DNA from: JAGVPT01 sp035500675 | GTDB taxonomy: Bacteria; Bacteroidota; Ignavibacteria; UBA10030; UBA8401 | NCBI GenBank assembly: GCA_035500675.1 | Contig: DATJXA010000151.1 | Location: 1-7,351, forward strand | Reading direction: 5' to 3' | Length of the DNA stretch: 7,351 bases | Shown here: positions 1 to 6,711 of the stretch, one piece after another | How positions within the stretch are numbered: the first letter of the stretch is position 1 | Layout of the letters: each line of letters opens with the position of its first letter | Notes under the pieces: model-generated | The model's database searches: none | The model's input: only the letters and a program-made list of their open reading frames with translations | What the model was told of the DNA's origin: nothing | Program-made: the position numbers and the translations under genes

Positions 1-1466
1 GCGCTGATGCCCGCAGCCATTTTATCGAGAGATTCTTGGTACTCCTTTTCGGGGATGGAATCGTGGACGATTCCTGCGCCGGCTTGAAAATACGCTATAC
101 CGTTCTTGATGACAACAGTCCTGATGGCGATGCATGAGTCGAGGTTTCCGGAAAAATCGAGATACCCGATGGCTCCGGCATAGACGCCCCGTTTCAATTT
201 CTCGATCTCTGCGATGATCTCCATCGCGCGAATCTTTGGCGCGCCGCTCAGAGTACCCGCGGGGAAACATGAATAGAGCGCATCGACGGCCGTCATTCCT
301 TTGCGGAGCCTTCCGCGGACGTTCGAGACGATATGCATGACGTGCGAATATTTTTCCACCGTCATGAATTGATTCACCTGGACGCTTCCATACTCGCTGA
401 TGCGGCCGATGTCGTTCCGGCCGAGGTCGACGAGCATCAGATGTTCGGCGCACTCTTTTTCGTCGGCGAGAAGTTCTCGTTCAAGCTGAGCATCTTCCTG
501 AGGGGATGCGCCTCTCCGGCGCGTTCCGGCAATCGGGCGTGTTTCGACAACGCCATTCTCGAGCCGAACCAGCATCTCTGGCGACGAACCAACGATGTGC
601 AGGTCGTCCATCTTGAGGAAATAGAGGTACGGAGACGGATTGACCATGCGCAGCATTCGATAGAGGTCGAACGGGTCGGCCTCAAATTTCATTTCCATCC
701 TTTGTGAAAGGACCACCTGAAAAATATCCCCCTCGACGATATAGTTCTTCGCTTTTTCGACCCCTGAGACAAAATCGCTTTTGGAGATAAGATGTTTTAA
801 ATCTTCACCATGCCGGGATGCCCCAAAATTCTGCGACACATCCTTCCGGAGAATCTCCTTCAATCGCGTCACTTCCGAGATCGCTTTTGTGTATTCTTCG
901 CGAAGCTGCGCGTCCGTCGCATGTTCCGGAATGTAGGCGTTGGCAATTGCGGAGACGTTCCGTTTCACAGCGTCAAAAACGAGGAGGGTGTCAAAGAACA
1001 TCAGCGTTGCATCGTTTGCGCCGAGGTCGTCTTCGGGCGCGGACGGGATATGTTCAAGGAGCTGAATAGTTTCATACCCAAAGTAGCCGACAGCGCCTCC
1101 GGTAAAGCGCGGCAAGCCCGGGATCGGAACGGTTTTACAGTGGGCGAGGATTTTCTTCAACGCCTCAAGCGGCGGAGTGGATGCGTCGACAAGCTTCGGA
1201 AGAACGGTGACGTCCGGATGGCGCGGTTTGATCGTGAACGATGAACCGCGAATCTCAAAGACCATGAACGGGTTGTAACCGAGGAACGTGTAACGTCCGA
1301 TCTTCTCCCCTCCTTCGACGCTTTCCAGCATGAAGGAGTATGAGCTTTCATCCTTGAGCTTCAAATATGCGGAGACGGGCGTCTCGGTGTCCGCCCGCAG
1401 CTCTTCGAAGATGGGGATGATATTCCCTTTGAGGGCCAGGCTTCGAAATTCTTCGAATGTTGTCAT
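1..1466 (-). CDS. trpE: Anthranilate synthase component I (TrpE), C-terminal end cut by the window edge
   Basis: Converts chorismate to anthranilate, the first committed step of tryptophan synthesis, using ammonia supplied by the TrpG glutaminase subunit; cytoplasmic. The frame is open for 488 codons from ATG at 1466 to the left edge. The family is usually about 490-520 residues, so only a short tail is missing. The N-terminal domain carries the LES tract (residues 47-49, FMLESVEGGE) and the NPSPY stretch (276-280), both tied to tryptophan feedback binding in known TrpE proteins. The chorismate-binding domain has PIAGTR (311-316), DEKE..EHLMLVDLGRND (335-352), VMHIVSNVRG (376-385), FPAGTLSGAPK (401-411) and AGAGIVHDS (462-470). 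Alanine in PIAGT favours anthranilate synthase over aminodeoxychorismate synthase, which usually has PIKGT. It starts 6 bases after the thioesterase stop codon, and no Shine-Dalgarno sequence is visible. trpG and other trp genes would be expected further left, outside the window. Confidence 0.95.
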   Translation of the reverse strand, partial: MTTFEEFRSLALKGNIIPIFEELRADTETPVSAYLKLKDESSYSFMLESVEGGEKIGRYTFLGYNPFMVFEIRGSSFTIKPRHPDVTVLPKLVDASTPPLEALKKILAHCKTVPIPGLPRFTGGAVGYFGYETIQLLEHIPSAPEDDLGANDATLMFFDTLLVFDAVKRNVSAIANAYIPEHATDAQLREEYTKAISEVTRLKEILRKDVSQNFGASRHGEDLKHLISKSDFVSGVEKAKNYIVEGDIFQVVLSQRMEMKFEADPFDLYRMLRMVNPSPYLYFLKMDDLHIVGSSPEMLVRLENGVVETRPIAGTRRRGASPQEDAQLERELLADEKECAEHLMLVDLGRNDIGRISEYGSVQVNQFMTVEKYSHVMHIVSNVRGRLRKGMTAVDALYSCFPAGTLSGAPKIRAMEIIAEIEKLKRGVYAGAIGYLDFSGNLDSCIAIRTVVIKNGIAYFQAGAGIVHDSIPEKEYQESLDKMAAGIS

Positions 1467-1472
1467 AAATAA

Positions 1473-1934
1473 TTACACGATCATTGTCGGCTGTTGGATC
1501 ACACAATCCTTGCCTTCCAATTGCCGAACACGATTCCGGAATGCATCCGGAACGGTCGTTGGAGAGTTTGTCCGAGGGTCGAGCCAGACATGGACGGCGA
1601 CATTCTCCGCAATAATGTCGCTTGTGGACTCCTTTTCGATGAAACCCTCGAAAACAAAACTCGAATTTTTGATGAGCGATATCCTAGAATAGACGGTCAG
1701 GATATCGCCGAAACGTGCCGGCTTGCGATAATCAATTTCGTTGCGCGCGAGAACGACTTTGGATTCGTGATTGACCGTATTGATGTCGAGCTTCGATCCA
1801 ATTTGATCGAGATATGCTATTCTTCCCACCTCGAAATAGTGAAGATAGACGGCGTTGTGAACGATCCCCTGCCAGTCAATTTCATAATTTCGAACTGCGA
1901 GCTGCACGTGGTGATGAAAAAGTCTCTTCTCCAT
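1473..1934 (-). CDS. Acyl-CoA thioesterase, YbgC/FadM-type 4HBT hotdog family
   Basis: Probably hydrolyses an acyl-CoA thioester to free acid and CoA in the cytoplasm; the substrate cannot be read from sequence. The 153-residue protein is a single hotdog domain, slightly longer than the usual 130-150. The family signature is near the N-terminus: Y17..D20..GIVHN (23-27)..Y30LHYFE (31-35)..R38, where Asp20 matches the catalytic Asp of the 4-hydroxybenzoyl-CoA thioesterase family. A second typical stretch is ARNEIDYRKPARFGD (63-77), on the strand that lines the active site. The C-terminal 25 residues look like a loose extension. The ATG at 1934 comes 2 bases after the threonine aldolase stop (TAAGGATG), so translation is very likely coupled. 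In proteobacteria ybgC sits with tol-pal genes; that context is absent here, so the ybgC name is not assigned. Confidence 0.87.
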   Translation of the reverse strand: MEKRLFHHHVQLAVRNYEIDWQGIVHNAVYLHYFEVGRIAYLDQIGSKLDINTVNHESKVVLARNEIDYRKPARFGDILTVYSRISLIKNSSFVFEGFIEKESTSDIIAENVAVHVWLDPRTNSPTTVPDAFRNRVRQLEGKDCVIQQPTMIV

Positions 1935-1936
1935 CC

Positions 1937-2974
1937 TTAACTGAACGTACTCTTAAAGATCGCCGCCGCGCGTTTGACCTGTTCCATAGAAACGTCGAGA
2001 TGCATCACAGCGCGGATGCTTGTATACGATCCGAGGGTGACAAGAACGCCTTTTTCTTTTAGGACGGCAATAATATCATCCGGAACTTTTCCCGTTCTTT
2101 CGATATTGATGATCACAATATTCGTCTGGACTGCGTCGAGGTCGATGTTGAACTTTGGGAGACGTGAAACTTCTTCCGCGAAAACACGCGCCTTGTCGTG
2201 ATCCTGCTTGAGCCGTTCTACGTTGTTACCGAGCGCATAGAGGGCTCCCGCAGCAATGATCCCCGCCTGCCGCATCCCTCCGCCGAAAACTTTTCGCCAC
2301 TTATGCGCGCGTTCGATAATCGACGAACTGGCGACGATCGCAGATCCGATCGGGGCGCCGAGGCCTTTTGAGAAACAGACGGATACCGAATCAAAATATT
2401 GCGCATATTCTTTTGGATGAATTCCTGAAGCCATCCAGGCATTCCATAAGCGAGCCCCGTCAAGATGCATGCCCATTCCATGGGCACGCGCGAAGTCGGA
2501 AATTTTTCGCATCTCCTCGAGAGGATAAATCGTCCCCCCCGCTCGGTTATGAGTATTTTCGAGGCAGATCAACCTGGAGCGTGGCATGTAGTACACATGC
2601 GGTCTTATAGCGGCTCCCAATTGCTCTGCACGAATAACTCCTCTCACGCCGGGAATCGTTCTCACTTGAACTGACGAGATCAGCGACGGAGCGGCCGTTT
2701 CGTAATTGAAAATATGGGCATCCTGTTCGCAGAGGATTTCATCGCCAGGGTCTGTTTGGGCTTTGATAGAGAGTTGATTGCTCATGACGCCGCTCGGCAC
2801 AAAAAGAGCTTTCTCTTTTCCGAGCAACGAGGCTACACGTTCTTCCAATTTAAGAACTGTCGGGTCTTCGCCGAACACATCATCGCCGACTTCTGCAGAA
2901 GCCATCGCCTGACGCATTGCCGCTGATGGCTTCGTCACGGTGTCGCTTCGTAAATCGATAAATTCATTTGCCAT
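1937..2974 (-). CDS. ltaE: Low-specificity L-threonine aldolase, PLP-dependent
   Basis: Cleaves L-threonine or L-allo-threonine to glycine and acetaldehyde with pyridoxal phosphate; cytoplasmic, linking threonine and glycine metabolism. The 345 residues match the usual length of the beta-eliminating lyase/aldolase family. Motifs in order: DLRSDTVTKPSAAMR (7-21), GDDVFGEDPTV (30-40), FVPSGVMSNQ (58-67), His87 in the position that stacks on the PLP ring, LENTHNRAGGTIYP (138-151), HLDGARLWNA (170-179) with Asp172 for the PLP nitrogen, SKGLGAPIGS (202-211) with Lys203 as the Schiff-base lysine, and WRKVFGGGMRQAG (226-238). All key residues are present. The start at 2974 has a reasonable Shine-Dalgarno (CAAGG) 7 bases upstream and overlaps the last 11 bases of lnt. 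The stereospecificity cannot be settled from sequence, and related family members act on phenylserine or similar substrates. Confidence 0.93.
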   Translation of the reverse strand: MANEFIDLRSDTVTKPSAAMRQAMASAEVGDDVFGEDPTVLKLEERVASLLGKEKALFVPSGVMSNQLSIKAQTDPGDEILCEQDAHIFNYETAAPSLISSVQVRTIPGVRGVIRAEQLGAAIRPHVYYMPRSRLICLENTHNRAGGTIYPLEEMRKISDFARAHGMGMHLDGARLWNAWMASGIHPKEYAQYFDSVSVCFSKGLGAPIGSAIVASSSIIERAHKWRKVFGGGMRQAGIIAAGALYALGNNVERLKQDHDKARVFAEEVSRLPKFNIDLDAVQTNIVIINIERTGKVPDDIIAVLKEKGVLVTLGSYTSIRAVMHLDVSMEQVKRAAAIFKSTFS

Positions 2975-4628
2975 CTGTCAACCTTGATTTCATCATTCGC
3001 GACCGTAAAACATTTATTAATGTGCTGATAAGAAAAAGCGCTGAGATGATTCCAGCGATCCGTGCGATCCAATCTCCGTGTTCGGTATAGAACGTTTTTT
3101 CGGTCAAAGGTTGAATCGATCTCACGACGGATGCTTGCGTATACATCGCGGTCCGGTCGTACATATTTCCGTACGGGTCGATGAAGCATGAAATTCCGCC
3201 GTTTGCACATCGTACGACCCACCGCCTGTTTTCGACAGCTCTCAATATGGCATACTGGCTGTGTTGCCGCGCGCCGGACGTATTACCCCACCAGCTGTCG
3301 TTCGTGATAAAGACGAGAAACTGAGCGCCGCGTTTCACGAAGGCGCTCACAAATTCCGGAAAAATGGATTCATAACACACCATCGCTAAAAATTTCGTGC
3401 GATGGATCGTATCCTCAAACACCGTGCTGTCGGTCCCGATCCCCCAGTTGCTGATTCCCACTCCCCAACGCAACGGCTCAATAAGGAATGGGATGGCGCT
3501 TGCATATGGTATGCGCTCCGCAAAAGGAACCAGCCTCATTTTTTCGTACGACTGAACTTCGTTGCTGTGCGGCTCGAGATACATGATCGAATTGAACGAA
3601 TCATAGTGAAGGTCTGTGCCGCGGATAACGCTGCTGGCGGCAGGCGCCTTTCCTTCTGGATAGTATTCGCAATTAATATAGCCGCTGACGATTGAAACGT
3701 CGAGCGAATCGACCGCCTGTCTCATCTTCTCAAAATCTTCTCTGAACAACGGAATGTTATAGAGAATCGCCGTCTCAGGCCAAACGCTGATCTCAGCTCC
3801 AATTTTTTTCTGCTCGCCGGTTTTCTCGAGATAATTTTCAACTTGCGCCCATCTTGCCTCTGAGGTCTTTGACGCATCCCATTTTTCCCACGGATCGATA
3901 TTAGGCTGCACGATTCCTACCTTTACTGCGGGAATGTTCTTTGCGGCAACGCCTTGATCCCAACCTTTTCCCGTGTAAAAACTCGGCGCGATGTATATCA
4001 GGAGAATTGCAGCCGTGAGAAAAAGCTGATGCCTCGATATTTTCCGCTCAGCGGTCTTGAGGATGCTCGTCAATAAGACAAAGGCCAGCACGTTGAGGAT
4101 CACTAACCAGAAAGAGATCCCATAGACTCCGGTAATATCCGCAAATTGTATTTTGTCGAGCTGGTATGTCTGCGTATTCCCGAGCGTCAGCCATGGAAAG
4201 GCAAACTCACCAAGCGCGTAGAGCCATTCGCCCGTGATCCAGAGAAAAGGAAAAGCGATGAGCGCTGTCTTTATGCCGAAGCTTTTCCGTACGATGATAT
4301 ATGAAAGAACAATGACGCTAAAAAAAATCGGCTCCCACAATAACAGCAACCCTCCGGCGAGCATCAAGAACGGATCCTTCGCAACTGTGAATCCGCCTAC
4401 CCAATAAAGCGCAATGCATGATGCGATGAAAAAGGAAAAGTACGAGTAGAGGATTTGTTTGCGAAGCGAGTCGAGCCGCTCGATCAACAACAGCAGCGGC
4501 ACCAATGACACGGATGCCAAGACTCCAAAGGGGAAAGGCGGAAACGAACACCCGAACAGGATGCCTGTTGCAAGGGCAAGAATGATGTGATGTCGTCTTG
4601 CATGGTTCGTTTCAATAAATTTATCCAC
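2964..4628 (-). CDS. lnt: Apolipoprotein N-acyltransferase
   Basis: Transfers an acyl chain from a membrane phospholipid to the free amino group of the lipid-modified N-terminal cysteine of apolipoproteins, the last step of lipoprotein maturation in the inner membrane. The 554 residues are in the upper range for the family (about 500-550). An N-terminal bundle of hydrophobic segments (roughly 15-50, 58-80, 86-112, 120-140, 165-190, 200-218) is followed by a periplasmic nitrilase-like domain (about 234-505) and a final membrane helix (about 525-545). The catalytic triad is complete: Glu285 in WPE (283-285), Lys363 in YEKMRLVPFAE (361-371) and Cys418 in VCYESIFPE (417-425); Glu371 and Glu420 also match conserved positions. 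TNDSWWG (442-448) is the family block after the triad. The start is GTG at 4628; an in-frame stop lies upstream and no ATG or Shine-Dalgarno is near, so the exact start is less certain. Confidence 0.95.
   Translation of the reverse strand: MDKFIETNHARRHHIILALATGILFGCSFPPFPFGVLASVSLVPLLLLIERLDSLRKQILYSYFSFFIASCIALYWVGGFTVAKDPFLMLAGGLLLLWEPIFFSVIVLSYIIVRKSFGIKTALIAFPFLWITGEWLYALGEFAFPWLTLGNTQTYQLDKIQFADITGVYGISFWLVILNVLAFVLLTSILKTAERKISRHQLFLTAAILLIYIAPSFYTGKGWDQGVAAKNIPAVKVGIVQPNIDPWEKWDASKTSEARWAQVENYLEKTGEQKKIGAEISVWPETAILYNIPLFREDFEKMRQAVDSLDVSIVSGYINCEYYPEGKAPAASSVIRGTDLHYDSFNSIMYLEPHSNEVQSYEKMRLVPFAERIPYASAIPFLIEPLRWGVGISNWGIGTDSTVFEDTIHRTKFLAMVCYESIFPEFVSAFVKRGAQFLVFITNDSWWGNTSGARQHSQYAILRAVENRRWVVRCANGGISCFIDPYGNMYDRTAMYTQASVVRSIQPLTEKTFYTEHGDWIARIAGIISALFLISTLINVLRSRMMKSRLTDGK
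2982..2986 (-). promoter_or_regulatory. Shine-Dalgarno of the threonine aldolase gene
   Basis: The minus strand reads CAAGG, 7 bases before the ATG at 2974, inside the 3' end of lnt. It is the clearest ribosome-binding site in the window at a proper distance and supports the chosen aldolase start. Confidence 0.5.
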
Positions 4629-4658
4629 GAAGCGTATAAAGCGATGTACTCTTGCTGT

Positions 4659-4687
4659 AATGTAGCCAAAGGAATTCTCTTTTGCAA
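4659..4687 (-). promoter_or_regulatory. Possible sigma70-like promoter before lnt
   Basis: In the 66-base gap between the PAP2 gene and lnt, the minus strand reads TTGCAA (4687-4682), then 17 bases, then TACATT (4664-4659). Each box matches four of six positions of the sigma70 consensus and the spacing is ideal. Transcription would start about 25 bases before the lnt GTG. This is the largest gap in the cluster, which makes it the likeliest place for an internal promoter. The match is weak and could be chance; a host with Bacteroidota-type promoters would use different boxes. Confidence 0.22.
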
Positions 4688-4694
4688 ATTCTGT

Positions 4695-5273
4695 TCAACT
4701 CTTTGCTTCCTTTCCCCGATAAATTACTCTCGTTTCAATGAATTCCCATCCTATAATGATCCCCTGCGCCACCGCCCATCCAATGATCGCCCCGCCGAGT
4801 ATATCCGAAGGATAATGCACGCCGATATACGGCCGGGAAAAAGCGATGACAGATGCGATCGAAAACCATCCCCATCGATACTTACGATAGTAATGGGATA
4901 AAATCGTCGCGCCGGCAAAATTATTCACGGCGTGAGAGGAAGGAAAAGAAAGTCCGCTGCCGCAATCTACCAGAAGTCGGACACCTTGCAATACATGGCA
5001 CGGACGTATTCTTCCGACAAGATGTTTAATGACGGCGCTGCTCAACTGGTCGCTGGCGGCGATCGCCAGCACAAGAAGAATTCCCGCCGTCCTTCCGTTT
5101 TTTCCTCCTCTTATCATCATCCATGCCCAGAGGAGCGCTACAATGACGATCGTTTCCCAATGTTTATTGAGGTCGGTCAAGAACGGCATGAGCCAATCAA
5201 ACAGCGGATTCGCAAGCGTGTGGTTGATAAAGAAGAAGACCGCTTTGTCGACCGAGTAAAGGAAATCACTCAT
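4695..5273 (-). CDS. PAP2-family membrane lipid phosphatase
   Basis: Integral membrane acid phosphatase of the PAP2 superfamily, likely acting on a lipid phosphate or pyrophosphate such as undecaprenyl pyrophosphate (BcrC/PgpB type) at the outer face of the inner membrane. All three catalytic motifs are intact in the 192-residue protein: KHLVGRIRP (83-91), FPSSH (110-114) with the catalytic His114, and SRPYIGVHYPSD (146-157) with His153 as the nucleophile and Asp157. Hydrophobic segments lie around 41-54, 62-82, 115-127, 136-146 and 158-177. The ATG at 5273 is chosen because it gives an 8-base overlap with the DedA gene and has GGGGA upstream; a TTG at 5318 would add 15 residues. Its position after ispF and a DedA gene favours undecaprenyl pyrophosphate, but phosphatidylglycerophosphate or phosphatidate cannot be excluded. 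Confidence 0.88.
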   Translation of the reverse strand: MSDFLYSVDKAVFFFINHTLANPLFDWLMPFLTDLNKHWETIVIVALLWAWMMIRGGKNGRTAGILLVLAIAASDQLSSAVIKHLVGRIRPCHVLQGVRLLVDCGSGLSFPSSHAVNNFAGATILSHYYRKYRWGWFSIASVIAFSRPYIGVHYPSDILGGAIIGWAVAQGIIIGWEFIETRVIYRGKEAKS

Positions 5274-5895
5274 GTGTTTTTCCCCGAAGATATAACCAGC
5301 GAACTCCCCATACGACAAGAGAAAAAATGATGACGCCGGTGATGATCTCGCCGTACGAGGATAGATAGACGGTGATGGAATTCCAATTAGAGCCGAGAAA
5401 CGACCCGGAATAGAGCATCAGCCAATTCCAAATCAACGCACTGACAGCACACAGGAGAGTCGTTTGAACGATTTTTAATTTCGACATGCCGGCAAAAAAT
5501 GAGACGATGGCACGGGTGCCAGAGAGAAACCTGTTTGCGACGATAATCCAATATCCGTACTTGCGAAACCATTCTTCAACCTTATGGATATTTTCGAGCG
5601 GGAGAAACCTGAACCGTTTCCTCTCAACGACCGCAGCCCCGAACCAATCTCCCACCATATACATTGTCAGGAACCCCGTAGCGCTGCCGAGCGTGGTGAC
5701 GATCAATGCAGTGGACAGCGTGATCGTTCCCAACCCGCACAGATACCCGCCGAACACGACAACGACATCGCTGGGAGACGGCGGGAAAATATTTTCAATG
5801 TACGAGATGGCAAAGAGAGAGCAATAGATCAGGAAGGGGTTCAGCGATGCGAGTGTATGGACGAAGGATTCCACGTGCGGAGCGAACGCGCTCAT
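5266..5895 (-). CDS. DedA-family (VTT/SNARE-associated) inner-membrane protein
   Basis: DedA-family membrane protein. Members have been shown to move undecaprenyl phosphate back across the inner membrane (UptA) or to support membrane homeostasis and drug resistance. The 209 residues match the family. Features in order: hydrophobic segment 20-33; the family's acidic re-entrant region E34NIFPPSPSD43; glycine-rich hydrophobic segment 44-83; amphipathic linker 90-112 with FRKYGYW (110-116); the hallmark NRFLSGTRAIVSFFAGMS (121-138), where Arg122 and Arg128 keep the six-residue spacing of the essential arginines in E. coli DedA proteins; then hydrophobic segments about 143-167 and 183-202. The ATG at 5895 overlaps the ispF stop by 4 bases, so translation is probably coupled to ispF. 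Which DedA subgroup it belongs to, and its true substrate, cannot be told here. Confidence 0.9.
   Translation of the reverse strand: MSAFAPHVESFVHTLASLNPFLIYCSLFAISYIENIFPPSPSDVVVVFGGYLCGLGTITLSTALIVTTLGSATGFLTMYMVGDWFGAAVVERKRFRFLPLENIHKVEEWFRKYGYWIIVANRFLSGTRAIVSFFAGMSKLKIVQTTLLCAVSALIWNWLMLYSGSFLGSNWNSITVYLSSYGEIITGVIIFSLVVWGVRWLYLRGKTHE
5281..5285 (-). promoter_or_regulatory. Partial Shine-Dalgarno deciding the PAP2 start
   Basis: The minus strand reads GGGGA within the last codons of the DedA gene, with its centre about 10 bases before the ATG at 5273. It favours that ATG over the upstream TTG at 5318. The match to the anti-Shine-Dalgarno sequence is only partial. Confidence 0.3.
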
Positions 5896-6371
5896 TTCGG
5901 TGTGTTGATAAGGGCGACAGCATACGCTACGGCGCCTTCGCTCGAGCCGATGAATCCGAGACCTTCATTCGTCGTGGCTTTCACAGAAACCTGCGAGATG
6001 TTTACGTGGAGTGCAGCGGCAATGTTCGTTCGCATTTGCTCGACGAACGGGGCAATTTTCGGCGATTGGAGTACGACTGTCGAATCGACGTTGAGAATTT
6101 CCAACTTCCTTTGTGCAAGAAGTTGACGGACATTTTCCAAAAGGGTCAAGCTCGAAATATCTTTATACCTGGAATCCGTATCGGGAAAATGATTTCCGAT
6201 ATCGCCGAGCGCAGCTGCGCCGAGAAGCGCGTCCGCGATCGCGTGGAGTAACACATCCGCGTCGGAATGTCCGAGGAGGCCCTTTGCCGACGGGATCTCC
6301 ACGCCTCCAAGGATCAAGCGTCTTTCGGAAACAAGCCTGTGAACGTCAAACCCGAAACCTACTTTGTTCAT
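5892..6371 (-). CDS. ispF: 2-C-methyl-D-erythritol 2,4-cyclodiphosphate synthase
   Basis: Cyclises 4-diphosphocytidyl-2-C-methyl-D-erythritol 2-phosphate to the cyclodiphosphate, releasing CMP, in the MEP route to isoprenoids; a cytoplasmic homotrimer with a metal ion at each active site. The 159 residues equal the usual length. The metal ligands are all present: Asp9 and His11 in GFDVHR (7-12) and His43 in SDADVLLHAIADALLGA (36-52). HFPDTD follows at about 61-66, and the C-terminal substrate and subunit-contact block KATTNEGLGFIG is intact. The start ATG at 6371 follows acylphosphatase by 37 bases and has no Shine-Dalgarno, but the protein begins right at the conserved first strand, so the start is secure. 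This is a stand-alone IspF, not an IspD-IspF fusion. Confidence 0.97.
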   Translation of the reverse strand: MNKVGFGFDVHRLVSERRLILGGVEIPSAKGLLGHSDADVLLHAIADALLGAAALGDIGNHFPDTDSRYKDISSLTLLENVRQLLAQRKLEILNVDSTVVLQSPKIAPFVEQMRTNIAAALHVNISQVSVKATTNEGLGFIGSSEGAVAYAVALINTPK

Positions 6372-6407
6372 CCAATTATGCCGTTGCTCAATAAGAGGGC
6401 TTTAAGC

Positions 6408-6680
6408 CTATTTGATGCTAAAGCCGAGAAACATGTACTTTGGCGCGCTCCATTCCACGCGAACATCCTTCACCTGTGCGGAGCGGGGACCGGCCTTCAG
6501 ATGGTTAAGAAGTTCTTCAACCAACGAGCGGTCCCCTTCGACCTCGAGATACACCGTGCCGTCGTAATTATTTTTAACAAACCCTTTCAATCCCAATTCT
6601 ACGCAATGCCGGTTCACGAACCATCGGTATCCCACCCCTTGCACGAGTCCTTGCACGGTAATTGACGCGTGAACGTCCAT
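6408..6680 (-). CDS. acyP: Acylphosphatase
   Basis: Small cytoplasmic enzyme that hydrolyses acyl phosphates such as carbamoyl phosphate or 1,3-bisphosphoglycerate; its cell role in bacteria is not well defined. With ATG at 6680 it has 90 residues, the family norm. The signature VQGLVQGVGYRWF (9-21) holds the catalytic Arg19 in the phosphate-binding loop, and GFVKNNYDGTVYLEVEG (33-49) holds the catalytic Asn37. The remaining fold, helix 2 near 52-65 and a C-terminal strand, is as expected, with a GFSIK ending. A TTG at 6686 would add two residues; the ATG is preferred, and neither has a clear ribosome-binding site. The gap to the upstream transporter is 31 bases, with no terminator in it. It may be co-transcribed with ispF, but no metabolic link between them is established. 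Confidence 0.93.
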   Translation of the reverse strand: MDVHASITVQGLVQGVGYRWFVNRHCVELGLKGFVKNNYDGTVYLEVEGDRSLVEELLNHLKAGPRSAQVKDVRVEWSAPKYMFLGFSIK

Positions 6681-6711
6681 GTTCAAACAGACCGTTTATT
6701 AATTTTCGCAA

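Noticed and set aside
22..453. Minus-strand open frame of 143 codons inside trpE
   Set aside because: The trpE frame reads through the same DNA with the conserved chorismate-binding motifs; this frame is Arg-rich nonsense.
810..1244. Plus-strand open frame of 144 codons opposite trpE, with others at 333-707 and 1494-1940
   Set aside because: They lie fully inside well-recognised minus-strand genes, their translations resemble no family, and their composition (Arg, His and Cys rich) is that of antisense shadows.
1467..1600. Search for a Trp-rich leader peptide or attenuator before trpE
   Set aside because: The stretch is the 3' end of the thioesterase gene; no tandem Trp codons, and no room for alternative hairpins outside coding sequence.
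5274..5318. TTG at 5318 as start of the PAP2 gene
   Set aside because: It would add 15 residues encoded within the DedA gene; the ATG at 5273 has a partial Shine-Dalgarno and gives the usual short overlap.
5584..6126. Plus-strand open frame of 180 codons across the ispF/dedA junction
   Set aside because: It is antisense to two clear genes, has no recognisable domain, and its start has no supporting signal.
6398..6408. GGCTTTAAGCC as a possible terminator hairpin between acyP and ispF
   Set aside because: The stem is at most three to five pairs with an impossibly short loop, and there is no T tract after it.
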